This document shows, in pieces, positions 32,560 through 41,819 of a stretch of 64,000 nucleotides of DNA. The notes beneath the pieces are model-generated. The model saw nothing but the letters and a program-made list of their open reading frames with translations, had not been told where the DNA came from and did no database searches. The DNA comes from Verrucomicrobiota bacterium (GTDB lineage Bacteria; Verrucomicrobiota; Verrucomicrobiia; Limisphaerales; JACRJZ01): assembly GCA_016219875.1 (NCBI GenBank), contig JACRJZ010000074.1, positions 17,279 through 81,278 of the forward strand, read 5' to 3'. Every line of letters begins with the position of its first letter. Within the stretch, counting starts at the first letter, position 1. The position numbers and the translations under genes were made by a program.

Positions 32560-34431
32560 ATGCGAACTCTCTTGTGGCTGCTGCTCATCGGATGGCTCGC
32601 CACTTACTCCGTTGCCGCGGGTGAGTCGCGTCCGCCCAAGGAAATCTGGACCTTCGACGCGCAACCCTTGCAGGCGCTGGACCTCCGGCAGCCCGAAAAC
32701 GCTCGTCGGATTTGGGACACGATGCATCTGCTCGCGGCCTTGCAGGGTTTGGCCAACCGCGAGTCGCCCCGGCTTTACGTGTACTACTGCCGGCAGTTTG
32801 GCGTGGAGACGGACCGGTTCTGGATGGATTGGTTCCGAGGCGAAGACGGCTGGCTGCGCAACTCGGAAGCCCGTCCGTTGGCCGATCTGGATGCGCTGCT
32901 CACGAAGTTCCACGACGCGTTCGACGGCTTGGTGGTGTATGACGGAAATGTTCCCGCCACGGCCAACGTCGCTTCCACCGCGGCCGGCGTGGAGCGTTTG
33001 CTCCCGGTGCGCCACGACGCCGCAACCAACTCGCTCTTCACGCGCCTCACTCAACAACATCGCCTGCCGGTGAAGCTCTGGCTCGTGCAGCCGGATGGTT
33101 CGGCAAAGTTTACTGGTCGCGGACGCATCCGGGACCTGAATGAACTCTCCAGCGGCAGCGCCAAAGCCGACGCCCATCGCTGGGCCATGCGCCGTTATCT
33201 CCAAGCGGGTCGTTGTGGCGTGGGCGTGGCAGCCTACTATGTCGATGCCTTCTGGCTGCATCGCGCGCGCCAGGCCCAGGCGGACATGCACACGCTCTCG
33301 AACCACGACTGGTTCATCGCCCGCCGCGCGTTCTTCTTCGACCTCGCGCCGTGGGGCGACGAAGCGCCCGTCGATGATCCCACCCAACCGCTCGGCACAG
33401 ACAAGCGTTGCCTGCTGGAAGTCTTGCGGCTGCTTTACGACAAGGCCGGCGGCGGCGTGGTCCGCATCGGTGGCTTTCCGCCGTGGCCGTTCAAGTACAC
33501 CACGCACGGCGGCGCGGGCCGACACGAAGGCGTGCCGACCGAATGGGAATTCACCCGCCTGATCTCCCAGTTCAATGCCTACAAGGAAGCCGACGCGGCG
33601 GGCTTGGGCGCCATCGCCAACGCTTCGTTCACCCACCATTACCCGCTGCGGCCGCGTTACCCGCAGCCGAACCCGAAACCAACGCTCGCGAATTGGCGCT
33701 CGCGCGGCTGGGTGGACGCTGCGGGCAAGGTCGCCCCGCGGCTCTTCGTCGGGCACTACGTCGGCGACTACGACTCGCCCTCCTGGCTCTATAAGGCCGT
33801 GCCGGCGTTCTTCCGCGACGCCAAACGCGTATCGGTGCCGTTGGGCTGGGCGTTCGACCCGAACCTCGCGGATCGCGCGCCGCAGGCAATGGCGTTCGCG
33901 TATCGGCACGCGACATCGAATGACTTCTTCATCGCGGGCGACTCCGGTGCCGGCTATGTGAATCCACGCGCGCTCACGATCCGGCCCGACTCAGGATTGC
34001 CTTCGGGTCTGCGCGCCTGGGAGGAACACTGCCGGCGCTACTATGCGCGCTGGGACATGACCATCACGGGCTTCATGCTGGACGGCGCGGCGGGCGCGTC
34101 CACGGAGACGGAGTTTGCCTCCTTCCGCCACTTCAGTCCCGATGGCGCCGGCACGCATTTCGAGAAAGGGCCAGCTCTACATGCGGGTTTGGCCACTTGC
34201 CCGGAACGGGATTTGCCGGACTCCGCCGAGGCCGCAGCACGGTTCATCGCAGAAAAGGCGAAAGCGGCGCGCGGCCAAGCGGCGTTCCTCTGGGCGCGCA
34301 GCATTCTCAAGTCGCCTACCTGGTACGCTGAAGTGTCGCGCCTGTTGCGGGAGCGGCACCCGGAGGCCGCGGTCGAGGTCGTGGATCCTTACACGTTCTT
34401 CGGCCTGATCCGTGTTCATCTGGGCGGCTGA
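32560..34431 (+). CDS. Secreted GxGYxYP-type putative glycoside hydrolase
   Basis: This 623-residue protein has a signal peptide (MRTLLWLLLIGWLATYSVAA). The GDSGAGYVNPRAL segment near 465-478 matches the GxGYxYP family hallmark (here GAGYVNP), and the N-terminal half has the associated LLAALQGLANRESPRLYVYY block. The family is predicted to be a carbohydrate-active TIM barrel with no proven reaction. Other conserved-looking parts are GGVVRIGGFPPWPFKYTTHG and DMTITGFMLDG. It starts 46 bp after the aldolase-like gene, and an esterase gene follows after 93 bp on the same strand, so a small polysaccharide-related group is plausible. Confidence 0.75.
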   Translation: MRTLLWLLLIGWLATYSVAAGESRPPKEIWTFDAQPLQALDLRQPENARRIWDTMHLLAALQGLANRESPRLYVYYCRQFGVETDRFWMDWFRGEDGWLRNSEARPLADLDALLTKFHDAFDGLVVYDGNVPATANVASTAAGVERLLPVRHDAATNSLFTRLTQQHRLPVKLWLVQPDGSAKFTGRGRIRDLNELSSGSAKADAHRWAMRRYLQAGRCGVGVAAYYVDAFWLHRARQAQADMHTLSNHDWFIARRAFFFDLAPWGDEAPVDDPTQPLGTDKRCLLEVLRLLYDKAGGGVVRIGGFPPWPFKYTTHGGAGRHEGVPTEWEFTRLISQFNAYKEADAAGLGAIANASFTHHYPLRPRYPQPNPKPTLANWRSRGWVDAAGKVAPRLFVGHYVGDYDSPSWLYKAVPAFFRDAKRVSVPLGWAFDPNLADRAPQAMAFAYRHATSNDFFIAGDSGAGYVNPRALTIRPDSGLPSGLRAWEEHCRRYYARWDMTITGFMLDGAAGASTETEFASFRHFSPDGAGTHFEKGPALHAGLATCPERDLPDSAEAAARFIAEKAKAARGQAAFLWARSILKSPTWYAEVSRLLRERHPEAAVEVVDPYTFFGLIRVHLGG

Positions 34432-34524
34432 TCGTGAGGCGCGGCGCGGGCGGTGATTTCGTTTCGCCGTCGCCGATTTTTGACGTTACGAACGAAGCCG
34501 ACTCGGCTACAGGTGAACGCCGCT

Positions 34525-35673
34525 ATGACAACCAATTCTCTCTCGCTGGCGCTCGTGCTGACCACTGCCGTCGCTGCCCTGGCCGCAGACACGCCAACTT
34601 CCACTCCGCCGTCCACCAACACCGCCGCTCCGGCGCGGCGCTTTCCGCCGGCGGTGCGCTCGCCGGAAATCCAGCCGGATCGTCGCGTGACGTTCCGCCT
34701 GCGTGCGCCTAAGGCCACCGAGGTCATCGTCAATGGCCAGTGGCCCAACGGCCGCGCGCCGATGACGAAAGACACCAACGGAGTCTGGAGCGTCACGGCG
34801 GGACCACTCGAGCCGGGCGTCTGGGAATACAGCTTCCAGGTGGACGGCTTGACGATGATCGATCCCGGCAACCCGCAGATCAAACCGATGCGCGAGCCGC
34901 GCACCAGCATCCTCCACCGGCCGGGCCAGCCGCCGTTGATCCACGACTTCCAGGACGTGCCGCACGGCGTCGTGCGCCAGCACACTTACCAATCGAAATC
35001 GTTAGGGCGGTTGCGCGAGTTCGCGGTGTACACGCCGCCGGGCTACGACCAACCGACGACGGCGAAGTACCCGGCGCTCTACCTCCAGCACGGCTCCGGC
35101 GACAACCAGGCCACGTGGACCGTCCACGGCAAGGCGCACTGGATCTTCGACAACCTCATCGCCCAAGGCCGCGCCAAGCCGATGGTGGTGGTGATGATGG
35201 ATGGCCACGCCGCACCGCCCGGAGATCGCTCGTCCGGCTTGCAGAGCAACACCAGCCTCTTTGAGCGGGACTTGCTGGAAGACGTCCTGCCGTTCGTCGA
35301 AGTCAACTATCGGGTGAAGACCGACGCCGCCCACCGTGGCATCGTGGGTCTAAGCATGGGCGGCGGACAATCGCTCACCATCGGGCTGAACCACGCGGAT
35401 CGGTTCGCCTGGGTAGGTGGCTTCAGTTCCGCCGTGCCGTCGCGCGAGACGGTTGGCAGCGCGCTGGACAACGCCGAGGCCACGAACCAGAAACTGAAAC
35501 TGCTCTGGATTGGCTGTGGCAAAGACGACTTCCTCCTCAAGCGGAACGAGGACTTCATCGCGCTGCTGAAGGAGAAGAACCTCCGGCACGAGTGGCGTTT
35601 GACCGAAGGCAACCACAGTTGGCCCGTCTGGCGGACCTACCTGGCCGAGTTCGCGCCGAAGCTGTTTCAGTGA
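34525..35673 (+). CDS. Secreted esterase (EsterD/feruloyl-esterase-like) with N-terminal E-set domain
   Basis: This 382-residue protein starts MTTNSLSLALVLTTAVAALA, a signal peptide; the earlier Met at 34453 would hide it. Residues about 50-140 are an E-set/CBM48-like beta-sandwich (VTFRLRAPKATEVIVNGQWP, GVWEYSFQVDGLTMIDPGNP). The alpha/beta hydrolase follows with FAVYTPPGYDQ, YPALYLQHGSGDNQATW, the nucleophile elbow GIVGLSMGGGQSL (Ser near 277), IGCGKDDFLL with a candidate Asp and EGNHSWPVWR with the His. This plan is shared by xylan and feruloyl esterases and enterochelin-esterase-like enzymes. It probably removes acyl groups from polysaccharides outside the cytoplasm; substrate is not determined. 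Confidence 0.85.
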   Translation: MTTNSLSLALVLTTAVAALAADTPTSTPPSTNTAAPARRFPPAVRSPEIQPDRRVTFRLRAPKATEVIVNGQWPNGRAPMTKDTNGVWSVTAGPLEPGVWEYSFQVDGLTMIDPGNPQIKPMREPRTSILHRPGQPPLIHDFQDVPHGVVRQHTYQSKSLGRLREFAVYTPPGYDQPTTAKYPALYLQHGSGDNQATWTVHGKAHWIFDNLIAQGRAKPMVVVMMDGHAAPPGDRSSGLQSNTSLFERDLLEDVLPFVEVNYRVKTDAAHRGIVGLSMGGGQSLTIGLNHADRFAWVGGFSSAVPSRETVGSALDNAEATNQKLKLLWIGCGKDDFLLKRNEDFIALLKEKNLRHEWRLTEGNHSWPVWRTYLAEFAPKLFQ

Positions 35674-35782
35674 ATGATGTCGGATCCGGATTGGCGGCGC
35701 GCGGACGAGGTCGAGCGCCCACCATTGGAATTAGGAAATGCCTGTTAGCGAGGTGACGGCCTTCTGCGTTGCGTCACCCAAT

Positions 35783-36553
35783 TCAGGCGGCTTCCCGCTC
35801 CAGATACGGCAGTCCGTTCTGCTTGAACTCTTCGAGAGACGTGAATTGCTTGTCGCAAGCGTTGGTGAGGCGATTGCGGTCCTTGCGCCCGAGCTTGTCG
35901 ATGTCCTCATGCACGGCGATGCTCTTGAATTTCAAGCTGTGCCGCTGGAACTCCAGGCAACTGATGGTCGCGAGACGGGCGCGGTTGGCATCCTTGACCG
36001 CGAAGAGGTAGAGCGGCACGCCGTTGGGGCGCAGTTCCCAGTCCACTTCGAGGTCGTCACGATCCGGCAGAGGCAGCACCTTTTCCTTCGGATTGAACCG
36101 GGGAAGTTGTTCCTGCACGAAACCGGCCAGCATTTCCTCGAACAGACTCGCCAGCACCTCGCGCTTGAAGTAGCGCATGTTGCACACCTTGGAAACGGCT
36201 TGTGAGAATTGGAGCAGCGCCATGTACAGTGAAGATGGCGTCGCTTCCATCGATAGCTCGCCGTTCTCCTCCGCAACACCGTTCTCGGCCAGGATGCGAT
36301 GGAATATTCTTTGCTTATTGGGTGTGTCGATCTCAAAGGTGTAGGAAAGCCGCATGAGGGTTAGACCGTGGTCACACACGCGGATATTCTGGTCCGGGCT
36401 AGCCATCCCGCTCTTCGGGAGGTCGAGAAAAATGTCCATCATGTCTCCGTCCTCATGGAAGAGCGGGGCAACGAGTTGAACCACGCCGAGACGCTTTTCG
36501 CGCACGGCGACATGAGAGTTGAACTGCTCTCGCAGTAAATCGACAGCGTTCAT
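35783..36553 (-). CDS. DUF1828/DUF1829-type protein of a two-gene cassette
   Basis: This 256-residue protein lacks signal peptide or membrane helix. The N-terminal half (PLFHEDGDMMDIFLDLPKSG, IRVCDHGLTLMRLSYTFEID, NGVAEENGELSMEA) fits DUF1828, seen in phages and genomic islands. The C-terminal half (LEVDWELRPNGVPLYLFAVK and KLGRKDRNRLTNACDKQFTS) fits the DUF1829 partner, with a nuclease-like D...E-V-K style strand pattern (VDWEL, LYLFAVK), though no catalytic set is certain. The start overlaps the stop of the next gene upstream by 4 nt. Composition is less GC-rich than the neighbours. A defence or toxin-antitoxin role is a guess from this kind of pairing. Confidence 0.6.
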   Translation of the reverse strand: MNAVDLLREQFNSHVAVREKRLGVVQLVAPLFHEDGDMMDIFLDLPKSGMASPDQNIRVCDHGLTLMRLSYTFEIDTPNKQRIFHRILAENGVAEENGELSMEATPSSLYMALLQFSQAVSKVCNMRYFKREVLASLFEEMLAGFVQEQLPRFNPKEKVLPLPDRDDLEVDWELRPNGVPLYLFAVKDANRARLATISCLEFQRHSLKFKSIAVHEDIDKLGRKDRNRLTNACDKQFTSLEEFKQNGLPYLEREAA

Positions 36554-37074
36554 GATTCGCCAACCGTAATATTTCTGGTCGTCCGGTCTTCCGCAGGGGC
36601 AAAACTCAATAAACCCTGACTCAGGCCCGGAAAATGGTCATCGGACTTTTCCACCTGAACAGTAACGCAGAAATGGGCCAACGCCTCCCGGAAGGAGGCG
36701 TAGGCCTTCGTTTCCTCGATGTGCCGGGGTTCCATGATTCCGGTGTTGATGTCGTCCGCTTTGCTCCGGTGGATATGGAAAACAGCATGATGCGGTTGGA
36801 CTCGCTCCCCGCCGTGCTGACCGTTGCAGCGGATGAGTTGGAAGCTGCCGGGTTCTTCGTTGGGCAGGTACATCAAACCAATGGAGAAGTTCTCAGGAAA
36901 TTCATCGCTTTGGCGCATGAACACGCGGAATTCGTGCTTCCCATCCGTGGATTTCAAAGTCATGTCGTTGCGCTTCATCTTTCCGTCGAGACGCATTTCT
37001 CGACGTGGCGGATCAATCACCTGTTTGGGGCAGGCGATGAGGTTCTTCAATTCCTCGTCCGTGAAGGTTCTCAT
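36550..37074 (-). CDS. DUF6978-like protein, partner of the DUF1828 protein
   Basis: This 174-residue soluble protein opens MRTFTDEELKNLIACPKQVI, then has FRVFMRQSDEFPENFSIGLM, LIRCNGQHGG and a His cluster HHAVFHIHRSKADDIN. The pattern (LMxxP-like, RxNG, HIHxxxAD) recalls the DUF6978 family, which I remember being next to DUF1828 genes; this is from memory and needs a search. It is the first gene of the pair; its TGA overlaps the ATG of the DUF1828 gene. No helix-turn-helix is obvious, so it is not a classical antitoxin. Confidence 0.55.
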   Translation of the reverse strand: MRTFTDEELKNLIACPKQVIDPPRREMRLDGKMKRNDMTLKSTDGKHEFRVFMRQSDEFPENFSIGLMYLPNEEPGSFQLIRCNGQHGGERVQPHHAVFHIHRSKADDINTGIMEPRHIEETKAYASFREALAHFCVTVQVEKSDDHFPGLSQGLLSFAPAEDRTTRNITVGES

Positions 37075-37398
37075 GATTCAGTCACGTTGCGATTTCTGGT
37101 TCAGTGTCGGCGAGATGTTGCCGAAAAGTGTTCCGAACCACCAGCAACTTTTGAGAAAGGCGGCACCCTTCTCCACAAGTCTCGCGGTGAGAGTAGAGGG
37201 AGCCGATGCGTTCAGGACGCCGCAGAATTCGACCGGGCACGGTGTCACCATGGTACGCTAAGCCGTTGTGTTGTTTCCGCTACGGAAAGTGAATAAGCAG
37301 CAAGCAGAGGAGTGACAGTAAGGCCGCACGCTATCGGCACGCTGTTGAAAACCCCACGCAGGCCGCGTGCGTTCCCCGCTCAACTTCGGGTTGCGACC
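37075..37398. other. Intergenic region without recognised features
   Basis: This 324-bp gap separates the DUF1828/DUF6978-like cassette from ndk, both on the minus strand. It is less GC-rich around 37250-37310. I see no gene, repeat family member or clear hairpin in it; promoters of the cassette should lie here but none stands out. Confidence 0.5.
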
Positions 37399-37839
37399 TC
37401 ACTCCTCCCCAAACCAAATCGCCATCTCCCGCTCCACGGATGCCACGGAGTCTGCCGCGTGGACGAGGTTGTCCGCGGCGCGGTTCTCCGCGTCGGCCTG
37501 GTCGATGGTGTCGTTGCCGAAATCGCCGCGGACGGTGCCGGCGGGCGCGGCCAGCGGGTCGGTGGGACCGGTGAGGGCGCGGACTTTCTGGATGGCGTTC
37601 GGGCCGGACAGGAGGACTGCGATGAAGAGCTTGCCTTGCAGGGACGCCGTGGTGCGGCGGAACGCGCGTTCGTTGCGCGGCTTCAGGTCCGCGTAGTGCG
37701 CTTCGAGTTGCTCCAAGCTGGGGCGGACGCTGCGGCATTTCTCGATGCACAACTTCGCCGCCTCGAATCGGGCGAGGATGGCGCCGGCCAGGCCGCGGTC
37801 AATGGCGTCGGGTTTCAACAGAATCAGGGTCCTCTGCAT
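37399..37839 (-). CDS. ndk: Nucleoside-diphosphate kinase
   Basis: This 146-residue protein is of normal Ndk length, exchanging phosphate between ATP and other nucleoside diphosphates through a phosphohistidine. It has TLILLKPDAIDRGLAGAIL at the N-terminus, YADLKPRNERAFRRTTASL in the place of the usual YxEH segment, GTVRGDFGNDTIDQADAENR and the active-site block NLVHAADSVASVEREMAIWF. The catalytic His is present but the usual HGSDS is HAADS, and an insert (NDTIDQADAENRAA) precedes it, as in the minority Ndk subtype. The ATG at 37839 starts the conserved strand; longer upstream frames have no family sequence. Confidence 0.88.
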   Translation of the reverse strand: MQRTLILLKPDAIDRGLAGAILARFEAAKLCIEKCRSVRPSLEQLEAHYADLKPRNERAFRRTTASLQGKLFIAVLLSGPNAIQKVRALTGPTDPLAAPAGTVRGDFGNDTIDQADAENRAADNLVHAADSVASVEREMAIWFGEE

Positions 37840-37929
37840 AGACGGGGCGATTTCTAGGCGCGACAGACCGCCGGAGCAAGCACGATGTCTCGCCTTGCCG
37901 GGCGCGGGGTTTTGGCTCAGACATGCGGC

Positions 37930-39363
37930 ATGAACTTCCGTCTTCTGGTTTGTCTGGCCGCGTCGCTGGCGGCGCTCAACACGGCCCAAACGGCGGTCAC
38001 GCCCCCGGCGCGGCCCAACCTTCTCTGGCTCGTGGCTGAGGACTTTGGCCCGCATCTCGGCTGTTACGGGACCAAAGAGGTGTGGACGCCGAACCTCGAT
38101 CAGATGGCGCGCGACGGCGTGCGTTGCACGCGCCTCTACACGACCGCGCCCGTTTGCTCGCCTAGCCGCTCGGCGTTCATGACCGGCATGTACGCCACAA
38201 CCATCGGAGCGCACAACCATCGTTCGCATCGTGATGACGGCTACCAACTGCCCGCCGGCGTGCGCGTGCTCACGGATTGGTTGCGCGACGCCGGCTACTT
38301 TACGGCCAACGTGGTCGAGTTGCCCGCGGCTTGCAGCTTTCGCGGCACCGGCAAGACGGACTGGAACTTCACCTACACCGGCCAGCCGTTTGACTCGAGG
38401 AAGTGGAGCGACTTGAAATCACATCAGCCGTTTTTCGCACAGATCAATTTCCAGGAAACCCACCGCAAGTTCCGCGCGCCGAAGAAAGCCGATCCCGCCA
38501 AGGTGGAACTTCCGCCCTACTACCCCGATCACCCGGTCGCGCGCGCGGATTGGGCCGAGTACCTCGACGCCGCCACGGAACTGGACCGCAAAGTGGGCCT
38601 CGTCCTCCAACAACTCGAAACCGACGGGCTGGCCCGCAACACGGTCGTGGTCTTCTTCGGCGACAACGGCCAGGCCCACGTGCGCGGAAAGCAGTTCTGT
38701 TACGAGAGCGGGCTGCTCGTGCCCATGATCATCCGCTGGTCGAAGGACTTTCCTGCGCCCCAGCAGATCCGGCCCGGCGCGGTGGACAGCCGCCTGCTCG
38801 CCGCTATCGACCTCGCGCCCACGATGCTCGACCTCGCCGGCGCGCCCAAGCCGGCGAAGATGGAGGGCCAGATTTTCCTTGGCGACCGCGCCGCACCGCC
38901 GCGCGAGTTCGTTTTCGGCGCCCGCGACCGTTGCGACGAAACCGTGTTCCGCTTCCGCACGGCCCGCGATGCGCGCTACCGCTACATCCGCAACTTCACG
39001 CCGGATCGGCCGTTCCTCCAAACGAACGACTACAAGGAGCGGTCGTATCCCGTCTGGAACTTGCTGAAGGAACTGAACACCGCGGGGAAACTCACCCCAC
39101 CGCAGGCGATTCTCTGCGCACCCACGATGCCTGAGGAAGAACTCTACGATCTCGACGCCGACCCACACGAGATCGCCAACCTCGCCAAATCCACCCAGGC
39201 CGAACACCAGGCGGCGCTCCGACGGTTGCGCGCCGCGATGGAGCGATGGATCGAGGACAGCCACGATCAAGGGCGGCAACTGGAGCCGGCTGACATCGCA
39301 GCGCGGAAAGGCGCAACCAAGGTGGACACGGCGCCCGCCGAGAGCACGAAACGAAGCCAATAG
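37930..39363 (+). CDS. Secreted type I sulfatase (formylglycine-dependent)
   Basis: This 477-residue protein has a signal peptide (MNFRLLVCLAASLAALNTAQ). PNLLWLVAEDFGPHLGCYG starts the alkaline-phosphatase-like fold with a metal-binding Asp, and APVCSPSRSAFMTGMYATTI carries the CxPSR signature (Cys at about residue 76, converted to formylglycine by a maturase not in the window). VVVFFGDNGQAHVRGKQFCY gives the later metal-site DNG. ELYDLDADPHEIANLA is the usual sulfatase C-terminal block. It hydrolyses sulfate esters, probably of sulfated polysaccharide, as is common in Verrucomicrobiota. The Met at 37930 is chosen for the signal peptide over 37885. Confidence 0.93.
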   Translation: MNFRLLVCLAASLAALNTAQTAVTPPARPNLLWLVAEDFGPHLGCYGTKEVWTPNLDQMARDGVRCTRLYTTAPVCSPSRSAFMTGMYATTIGAHNHRSHRDDGYQLPAGVRVLTDWLRDAGYFTANVVELPAACSFRGTGKTDWNFTYTGQPFDSRKWSDLKSHQPFFAQINFQETHRKFRAPKKADPAKVELPPYYPDHPVARADWAEYLDAATELDRKVGLVLQQLETDGLARNTVVVFFGDNGQAHVRGKQFCYESGLLVPMIIRWSKDFPAPQQIRPGAVDSRLLAAIDLAPTMLDLAGAPKPAKMEGQIFLGDRAAPPREFVFGARDRCDETVFRFRTARDARYRYIRNFTPDRPFLQTNDYKERSYPVWNLLKELNTAGKLTPPQAILCAPTMPEEELYDLDADPHEIANLAKSTQAEHQAALRRLRAAMERWIEDSHDQGRQLEPADIAARKGATKVDTAPAESTKRSQ

Positions 39364-39416
39364 CCTCAGGCCCCGCCAGCCGGACAAATCGCGTCAGGTG
39401 CGCTTCGTTCAAAACC

Positions 39417-39481
39417 GTAGCAGCCGACGTGAGGAGAGTCTGTTTCCGTTGGAGTTTGAGCCTCCTCACGTCGGCTGCTAC
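39417..39481. repeat. GTAGCAGCCGACGTGAGG palindrome, copy 2
   Basis: Arms GTAGCAGCCGACGTGAGGAG (39417-39436) and CTCCTCACGTCGGCTGCTAC (39462-39481) around a TCTGTTTCCGTTGGAGTTTG-type loop that is the same as in the copy at 51724. The flank GGGGTTTTGAAATCGCC matches the flank of that copy too. It lies 54 bp after the sulfatase stop. Confidence 0.85.
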
Positions 39482-39511
39482 GGGGTTTTGAAATCGCCCA
39501 GATGAAGCGGA

Positions 39512-39584
39512 GTTCGCCGGGTCCGGGGACCTGGCCGACTGGAAAGACGTGCCTTGTAGGCCCGGTGACCTCACCGGGCGGCCC
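39512..39584. repeat. GGCCCGGTG family, copy 2
   Basis: TTCGCCGGGTCCGGGGACCT (from 39513) and TTGTAGGCCCGGTGACCTCA (from 39554) match the reverse complement of 3394-3465. Together with the previous repeat it fills much of the 401-bp gap before the sensor kinase; the rest (39585-39764) is open in the kinase frame but has no recognisable domain. Confidence 0.75.
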
Positions 39585-39764
39585 AGGCGACGAGCGGTGC
39601 CACGCCCCTTGCTGGTTTCCGGTCCCAATGTTTCCCCTCAAGTTGTGGCTAGAAACACCCGATCTGTATTCAAATCTGATGGTAGTCCCGCCAATAGGGC
39701 GGCTGGACTGACCCCGCGGGGGGCGGCGCAACTGCCCGTCACGGTGGGCAACCGGGTAATTCGG

Positions 39765-41819
39765 ATGACAACAGGCACGCAACTTTTAGCTCCCGCGGAT
39801 AGCGGAGCAGGCGTGGCGCCGGAGGGAGTTCCGTCGCCGCAAGGGAATTTGCACTCAATGGGGCTGGAACAGGATCCCACCGCCGCGACACGACAACGTG
39901 AGGCCCAGTTGCACACGCTGATCGAGTGCCTGCCGCAGCGGATTTTCTTCAAGGACCGGCATTCCGTTTTTATGACGGTCAACGCCGCGTTCGCGGCCGA
40001 CTGCGGGCTGAAGCCGGAGCAGTTGGTGGGGCGCAGCGACCTGGACTTTTTCCCGAAGGAACTGGCGGAGAAGTATCGCGAGGATGACCGGCGCATCATG
40101 GCGCAAGGCCATCCGGAAACGATCGAGGAAGCCAACCTCGTTGGAAATCGCCTGCGCACCGTGCGGGTGACCAAATCGCCCGTGCGGGACGCGGCGGGCG
40201 AGGTGTGCGGGCTGCTGGGGGTGTTTACCGACATCACGGCGGAACGCGAAACCGCCGAGGCGCTGGAGCGGCAGCGGCAAATGTTGCAGGCTCTGATGGA
40301 GAACGTGCCCGACCGGGTTTTCTTCAAGGACCGGGAATCGCGCTTCATCTGCGCCAGCCGGTCGCTCGTCAAACGGCAGGACTTGGCCAGCCCGGAGGAC
40401 ATCGTCGGCAAGACGGACTTCGATTTTCTCCCCGAAGCCGAAGCGCGCGAGTTGTTCGAGGAGGAGCAGGAAGTCATGCGCACGGGACAGGCCCTGGCGT
40501 GCAAAGTGCAACGGCTGTCGTTCAAGGACGGCTCGACGCAGTGGTCGGCGGTGAGCAAGACGCCGGTGCTGGACTCGCGGGGTGTGGTCACGGGCCTGAT
40601 CGGCATTTCCCATGACATCACGGACCTCAAGCGGGCGGAGGAAGAATTGAAACGCTCGCAGGCTTTCCTCGAATCGGTCATCCAGAACCTGCCGATCATG
40701 GTCTTCATCAAGGACGCCGACCTGCGCTTCGTGCTCTGGAACAAAGCGGGCGAGGAGTTGACCGGGCATTCGCGCGAAGTCTTCCTGGGCAAGACGGACC
40801 GCGACTTCTTCCCGCCGGCGGAGGCGGAGTTCTTCACGGCCAAAGACCGCGAGGCGATGAACGGCGGGCGCGTGGTCGATATTCCGGAAGAGACTTTGGA
40901 CACCCCGCATCAGGGCACCCGCATCCTGCACACGAAGAAGGTGCCCATCCTCGACGAACACGGACAGCCGCGATACTTGGTGGGCATTTCGGAAGACATC
41001 ACGGAGCGGAAAGCGACCGAGGAGCAACTCAAGCTCTTTGCCCAGCGACTCGAGCAGAGCAACGCCGAGCTGCAGGATTTCGCTTACGTGGCTTCGCACG
41101 ATTTGCAGGAACCGCTGCGCAAGGTGCGGGCCTTCGGCGACCGGCTGCGCACGAAATGCGGCCCTGTGCTGGGCGAGGACGGCCGCGATTATTTGGAGCG
41201 CATGACCCACGCGGCCCAGCGGATGCAAACGCTGATCGACGATCTCCTGGCCTACTCGCGCGTGTCGCGGCGGAGCGATCCGTTTGTGCCGGTGGATCTC
41301 AACAACGTGGTGCGCGGCGTCCTCTCCGACCTGGAGGCACGCATTGAGCAAGTGGGCGGCAGCGTCATCGCCGAACCGCTGCCGATCCTCGAGGCGGACC
41401 CCACCCAGATGCGCCAACTGCTGCAAAACCTCGTGGGCAACGCCCTCAAGTTCCACCGCAAGGACGTGCCGTCGGTGGTGCGCATCTTTGTCCGCGAGCC
41501 GTCGCCCGCCACGGTCCCGGCGGCGGGACGGACCTTCGCCCGCGGGACCAAGGCCGGCAGGAAACGCGCCTTCTGCCAGGTCTGCGTGGAAGACAATGGC
41601 ATCGGGTTTGACCTGAAGTACCTCGATCGGATTTTCGCCGTGTTCCAGCGCCTGCATAGCCGTCAAGAATACGAAGGCACGGGCATCGGTCTGGCGGTGT
41701 GCCGCAAGATCGCGTTGCGCCACGGCGGCGACATCACGGCCCAGTCTCAACCCGGCCAAGGCGCCACTTTCATCGTCACCCTGCCCCTGCAACAACCCGA
41801 CTCCAAAACCAACCCATGA
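39765..41819 (+). CDS. Soluble sensor histidine kinase, PAS-PAS-PAS-HisKA-HATPase
   Basis: This 684-residue protein has no membrane helix. Three PAS domains each run from an LxxLIExxPxRIFFKD-like start (HTLIECLPQRIFFKDRHSVF; QALMENVPDRVFFKDRESRF; ESVIQNLPIMVFIKDADLRF) to a DIT(E/D)xK end, the last being DITERKATEEQLK. Then comes a phytochrome-like H-box (FAYVASHDLQEPLRKVRAFG, His near 445), N-box (LLQNLVGNALKFHRKD), and the G-boxes VEDNGIGFDLKYL and GTGIGLAV. The start is uncertain: the frame is open through the repeat back to 39549, and Mets at 39765 and 39858 are both possible; 39765 is the first outside the repeats. The stop overlaps the receiver gene start by 4 nt. Confidence 0.88.
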   Translation: MTTGTQLLAPADSGAGVAPEGVPSPQGNLHSMGLEQDPTAATRQREAQLHTLIECLPQRIFFKDRHSVFMTVNAAFAADCGLKPEQLVGRSDLDFFPKELAEKYREDDRRIMAQGHPETIEEANLVGNRLRTVRVTKSPVRDAAGEVCGLLGVFTDITAERETAEALERQRQMLQALMENVPDRVFFKDRESRFICASRSLVKRQDLASPEDIVGKTDFDFLPEAEARELFEEEQEVMRTGQALACKVQRLSFKDGSTQWSAVSKTPVLDSRGVVTGLIGISHDITDLKRAEEELKRSQAFLESVIQNLPIMVFIKDADLRFVLWNKAGEELTGHSREVFLGKTDRDFFPPAEAEFFTAKDREAMNGGRVVDIPEETLDTPHQGTRILHTKKVPILDEHGQPRYLVGISEDITERKATEEQLKLFAQRLEQSNAELQDFAYVASHDLQEPLRKVRAFGDRLRTKCGPVLGEDGRDYLERMTHAAQRMQTLIDDLLAYSRVSRRSDPFVPVDLNNVVRGVLSDLEARIEQVGGSVIAEPLPILEADPTQMRQLLQNLVGNALKFHRKDVPSVVRIFVREPSPATVPAAGRTFARGTKAGRKRAFCQVCVEDNGIGFDLKYLDRIFAVFQRLHSRQEYEGTGIGLAVCRKIALRHGGDITAQSQPGQGATFIVTLPLQQPDSKTNP

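Noticed and set aside
39549..39764. N-terminal extension of the sensor kinase back to 39549.
   Set aside because: The first part is translated palindromic repeat with no domain; a start at 39765 or 39858 is more likely.
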